Origin: Dehalobacter sp.
GTDB lineage: Bacteria; Bacillota; Desulfitobacteriia; Desulfitobacteriales; Syntrophobotulaceae
Direction of reading: 5' to 3'
Length of the DNA stretch: 64,000 nt
Assembly (NCBI GenBank): GCA_023667845.1
Contig: JAMPIU010000199.1
Span: 1 to 64,000, forward strand
In this document: one piece after another, positions 61,294-64,000 of the stretch
Layout of the letters: every line of letters begins with the position of its first letter
Position numbering within the stretch: the first letter of the stretch is position 1
Made by a program: the position numbers and the translations under genes
Notes under the pieces: generated by a model
What the model was told of the DNA's origin: nothing
What the model saw: only the letters and a program-made list of their open reading frames with translations
Database searches by the model: none

Positions 61294-61833
61294 ATGTTTG
61301 AGAATCTTCGAGTAGATTTACCTCGGTACCATAGAGGTCTATTGGAACAAGGAATATGGCCCGTCATTGTGTTTAGATATGGTATGTGGATATACGATAA
61401 TATAAAATTCAAACCGCTAAGAAATTTATTATTATTATCATATTATATAATAAGGGTTCCTGTAGAAATTGCTACTGGTGTACAAATTGGACTTGGAGCA
61501 AGAATCGGTCCAGGGATATGTGTTCACCACTGTGGAGATGTTATTATTGGACACCGTTGTGTTATTGGAAAATATTTTACTATTAACAATGGTGTGACCT
61601 TAATATCTAAGGGCCCCAAAGATAAATGGAGTTTTCCTACGATTGGCGATCGTGTATATGTGGCATCTGGTGCTAAAATTATGGGCGGTGTTAAAATAGG
61701 AAATAACGTTGTAATAGGCGCTAATGCTGTAGTAGTCAAGGATACACCATCTAATGTAATAGTTGGAGGTATACCTGCTCAAGTCATAGGTTCGTCTGAG
61801 TCATGGACAAATGTTTTTGGGCCTAAAAATTAA
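61294..61833 (+). CDS. Serine-O-acetyltransferase-like (left-handed beta-helix) acetyltransferase
   Basis: 179 residues. It has an N-terminal helical part (ENLRVDLPRYHRGLLEQGIW) and then the hexapeptide helix with IGLGARIGPGICVHHCGDVIIG and IGNNVVIGANAVVVKDTPSN, ending GGIPAQVIG. It resembles CysE-type serine acetyltransferases (WaaH/CysE) but in this context may acetylate a sugar. It is alone on the plus strand, with a 277-bp AT-rich spacer before it. Confidence 0.8.
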   Translation: MFENLRVDLPRYHRGLLEQGIWPVIVFRYGMWIYDNIKFKPLRNLLLLSYYIIRVPVEIATGVQIGLGARIGPGICVHHCGDVIIGHRCVIGKYFTINNGVTLISKGPKDKWSFPTIGDRVYVASGAKIMGGVKIGNNVVIGANAVVVKDTPSNVIVGGIPAQVIGSSESWTNVFGPKN

Positions 61834-61894
61834 ATATAAAATAACTTGCGAGATAGTACAATATATAAAAGTGAAATGATTAAAAATATTACTA

Positions 61895-63400
61895 TTATTG
61901 TAAAAAGATAGAACCATTGCGGTTAGATTGTATTAGATTTCCATCAAGTATATCTAATATTGTAGGCGCCGTATCAACAATGCTTAGTTCTTTCTTCACA
62001 ATATCCTTTTTAATATTACGCATTAACAAAACGGCATCTTCTCCATGACCGCCTGAAGCGACCTTATGGTCATAGGATTTACCGTAAAGTTGTGAATGAA
62101 CATCCCAGCCAACTCCGTAATCCTTTCTCATCTCAAAGACGATGTCCGGGTAAATGATATCTGTATAAGTTCCCGGGAGCTCATCCCTGCGTTTTATCCA
62201 TTCGATTAATGGCAACCCATCGGCAGTCTTGATATCTAAAAGTGATTTCATGACCTCGCTTACTATACGATCATATTCTTGACTGGAGAGCGAAGATCGG
62301 TTGATCTCAATTCCGCCATGGGGGTATGACTTAATGCCTGCGAAGTGTGACGCATAAGCAATACTTTTACTTTTGTCGATGGAACCAGCCGAGGAGTAAA
62401 TCGACTTGCTGGCTTTCGTGGCGCTTTTACTTTTCACGACCAGCTTGATCAGCAGTGGTTCAATGTTCAGCGTGGTGGCAACATCGAGGAGAACGCCCTT
62501 GATTACGTTTATCACCCTTTTATCGTTGCCTTTTGTTGTCAGGTAATTGTTCTGCCTCAAATATTCATTAATATTAAAGGTTTTAACAGGTCTGGATCTA
62601 TGACCGTGATCGCTCAGTACGATCATTTGCATTTCCGGATCGATCGCAATAAATTCGCCGATAGTATAGTCGAGATATTTGTAATAATCAAGTATAACGG
62701 GCCTAAGCCCATCTTTATTACCAAACATGGGGTCCTTTTCGTCGAAGTACCTCCATAGCCTGTGCTGAATAATATCTAACAATGAAAAGTAAATGAAGAA
62801 CAGGTCCCACTTTTCGTTCTTGTACAGTTTGAGCCCGACTTGTTTCTCCACATCCAGGGCCGATTTCCCGAGCTCCGCCCACTTCACCAGGTTCTTTTCG
62901 CCTGGGAAGCCGCCCCACAAGCTGGCGAATTTGTCTGGTATTGAGTACTGGTCCTTTAAACTCTTAGGGTATGTGTCGACATCAATTTCCGTCGAGAGCC
63001 AGTCCACCCTCCTGTCAAAGGGAGATTTGCTGACCATGAATCCATTGATCTCCCAGGGGGGATAGATGAATGTTGGATAAACTACTCCGCATCTGTAGCC
63101 CGCCTGCCCTGCATAGTCCCAGAAGGTCTTACCCTTAATCATCGTGGTCTTGACCTTATTCAGGTCGCTGAGATGCGGGTCGAAGACGTCGTAGACGTAG
63201 AAAATGCCATGGTTTTCCGGGTTTAAGCCCGTGTAGATGCTGGCCCATGCCGGGATCGTGTCCACGGGAAAGATGGATTTTGACTTGAGCGTGGGACTGC
63301 CTTTCATCAACATGTCGAAGACAGGCAGCTGGTCCCGGTACTGCATTAGAACGTAAGGGTCCAGGGAATCGATGCCTATGATGGCCAGCTTATTCTTCAT
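61895..63400 (-). CDS. Alkaline-phosphatase-superfamily phosphodiesterase/nucleotide pyrophosphatase
   Basis: About 501 residues from the ATG at 63400 (AGAAGGTG upstream). N-terminus KLAIIGIDSLDPYVL (first metal Asp), a catalytic-Thr region FPVDTIPAWASIYTG, LSDHGH (second metal site) and VASGGHGEDAVLL (third metal site). These are the classic metal-binding motifs of the superfamily. It cleaves phosphodiesters or phosphate monoesters; the target here, possibly a lipid-linked sugar, is not known. The start overlaps the end of the kinase-like gene (ends 63390). Confidence 0.83.
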   Translation of the reverse strand: MKNKLAIIGIDSLDPYVLMQYRDQLPVFDMLMKGSPTLKSKSIFPVDTIPAWASIYTGLNPENHGIFYVYDVFDPHLSDLNKVKTTMIKGKTFWDYAGQAGYRCGVVYPTFIYPPWEINGFMVSKSPFDRRVDWLSTEIDVDTYPKSLKDQYSIPDKFASLWGGFPGEKNLVKWAELGKSALDVEKQVGLKLYKNEKWDLFFIYFSLLDIIQHRLWRYFDEKDPMFGNKDGLRPVILDYYKYLDYTIGEFIAIDPEMQMIVLSDHGHRSRPVKTFNINEYLRQNNYLTTKGNDKRVINVIKGVLLDVATTLNIEPLLIKLVVKSKSATKASKSIYSSAGSIDKSKSIAYASHFAGIKSYPHGGIEINRSSLSSQEYDRIVSEVMKSLLDIKTADGLPLIEWIKRRDELPGTYTDIIYPDIVFEMRKDYGVGWDVHSQLYGKSYDHKVASGGHGEDAVLLMRNIKKDIVKKELSIVDTAPTILDILDGNLIQSNRNGSIFLQ

Positions 63401-64000
63401 GAGCACCTTCTAATAAAGCTAAGGCTTTATTTAAAATGTCTCGCTTGACAATTTCCAGCTCCCGGGTGTTATCGATCCTGATCGCTTTTCCGGGGTTCAA
63501 CGAGTCAATAATCTTGTACAGATCCTGGTAGTTCGAATAAGTCGCCCTGGCCGCATCTATCGATAGAATCTCATGTCTCTTCCGCTCAAATGTAACTTCC
63601 GGGGGGACATCGATTAATAAGATAATATCAGGCTTGGGCAGCAGGAAATGATAAATCCGGAATAAAACGTCTCTTCGACGCGCAGACATATTGAACTCTT
63701 TGTATAAGGAAAAGATGACATCGTACATATACCGGTCCAGGATCTGTACCCTGCTTTTTGTCGTCATCCGGGGCAGCCATAGTTTAGTGATGCCGAATAA
63801 GAGATAATCGAAAAGGACGATTCGCTGGTAGATACTCCATTTTATGGTTTTGGTAACCGACTTCTTCTTATCGCCGGCTTTTTGCTCGTAGGCGGGGCCG
63901 GCCTTGCTGTGCCGGGGGCGGATAAGCTTTCTGATGAATGTATTTTCACCTTCCAGCCACCAGGTGTAGGTAACGTTATATTGCCTGCTCTTTAGCTCAT
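63390..64000 (-). CDS. Thymidylate-kinase-like protein (runs off the right edge)
   Basis: About 203 codons visible, start outside the window. From 64000 inward the frame is open (LKSRQYNVTYTWWLEGENTF) and ends at 63390. The N-terminal P-loop is off the edge; seen here is ILDRYMYDVIFSL, the DRY-type segment of dTMP kinases, and LLIDVPPEVTFERKRH, the Asp/Arg region near the lid. An ATG at 63767 in the same frame is internal to the protein. Nucleotide kinases of this fold also act on sugars or lipids; the role here is unknown. It overlaps the downstream phosphodiesterase start, so the pair is co-translated. Confidence 0.74.
   Translation of the reverse strand, partial: ELKSRQYNVTYTWWLEGENTFIRKLIRPRHSKAGPAYEQKAGDKKKSVTKTIKWSIYQRIVLFDYLLFGITKLWLPRMTTKSRVQILDRYMYDVIFSLYKEFNMSARRRDVLFRIYHFLLPKPDIILLIDVPPEVTFERKRHEILSIDAARATYSNYQDLYKIIDSLNPGKAIRIDNTRELEIVKRDILNKALALLEGAHEE

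Noticed and set aside
1-64000. CRISPR arrays, tRNA or rRNA genes
   Set aside because: No regularly spaced repeats of 25-40 bp and no cloverleaf or rRNA-like stretch were recognised when reading both strands by eye; a tRNA could still be missed without a search tool.

Overview
The window looks like a chromosomal segment of a methanogenic archaeon, most likely a Methanocella-type (Methanocellales) species. The reasons are archaeal TATA-like boxes 25-30 bp from starts, Ser-His (archaeal/ER type) signal peptidases, a MoxR-DUF58-DUF1616 membrane operon common in methanogens, and a RiPP-like cassette that I recognise from memory as the 'SynChlorMet' cassette (Syntrophobacter, Chlorobium, Methanocella). 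The species call is inference. No rRNA, tRNA or CRISPR array was seen.

Layout. 1-0.4 kb: the start of a minimal nucleotidyltransferase cut by the left edge and a small membrane protein. 0.7-4.8 kb (+): UDP-GlcNAc 2-epimerase, UDP-ManNAc dehydrogenase and a flippase. 5.0-16.2 kb (-): a glycan operon with a large membrane protein, two GT4 enzymes, ATP-grasp ligase, PHP phosphoesterase, polysaccharide deacetylase-like protein, double GT2 protein and a three-gene dehydrogenase/aminotransferase/acetyltransferase set for diacetamido sugars. 16.6-21.3 kb (-): an orphan ParB-like protein, a membrane metal-dependent hydrolase, and rfbC-B-D-A for dTDP-rhamnose.

22.6-46.2 kb is the most unusual part: a RiPP-like system in two arms. 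The left arm (+) has a PqqD-like protein, one radical SAM/SPASM enzyme, a 35-residue TTG-start precursor candidate that is easily missed, a secreted thioester-domain-like protein and two HPr-kinase-like proteins. The right arm (-) has PqqD, two radical SAM/SPASM enzymes, two Cys-rich precursors on a tandem duplication with a conserved upstream region, an HPr-kinase-like protein and an S26 peptidase; a divergent ABC exporter and an NTP_transf_5 nucleotidyltransferase lie beside it. Between the arms sits a minus-strand operon (27.8-36.5 kb) of MoxR ATPase, DUF58, DUF4350, DUF1616, an Ig-repeat membrane protein and a second S26 peptidase. A plausible working model is: PqqD presents the leader, radical SAM enzymes crosslink the core, ScmC and NTP_transf_5 proteins modify it further, and S26 plus ABC proteins cut and export it.

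46.4-64 kb is a second, AT-rich surface-glycan region: membrane protein, GT4 pair, a decayed insertion sequence, acyltransferase, two near-duplicate GT2 enzymes, a glycosidase-like propeller, two pyruvyl transferases, an FrhB-like iron-sulfur protein, a flippase, a serine-acetyltransferase-like protein, an alkaline-phosphatase-superfamily protein and a thymidylate-kinase-like gene running off the right edge. Two neighbouring genes here have no ATG/GTG/TTG start that keeps their conserved N-termini and appear to start on ATA.
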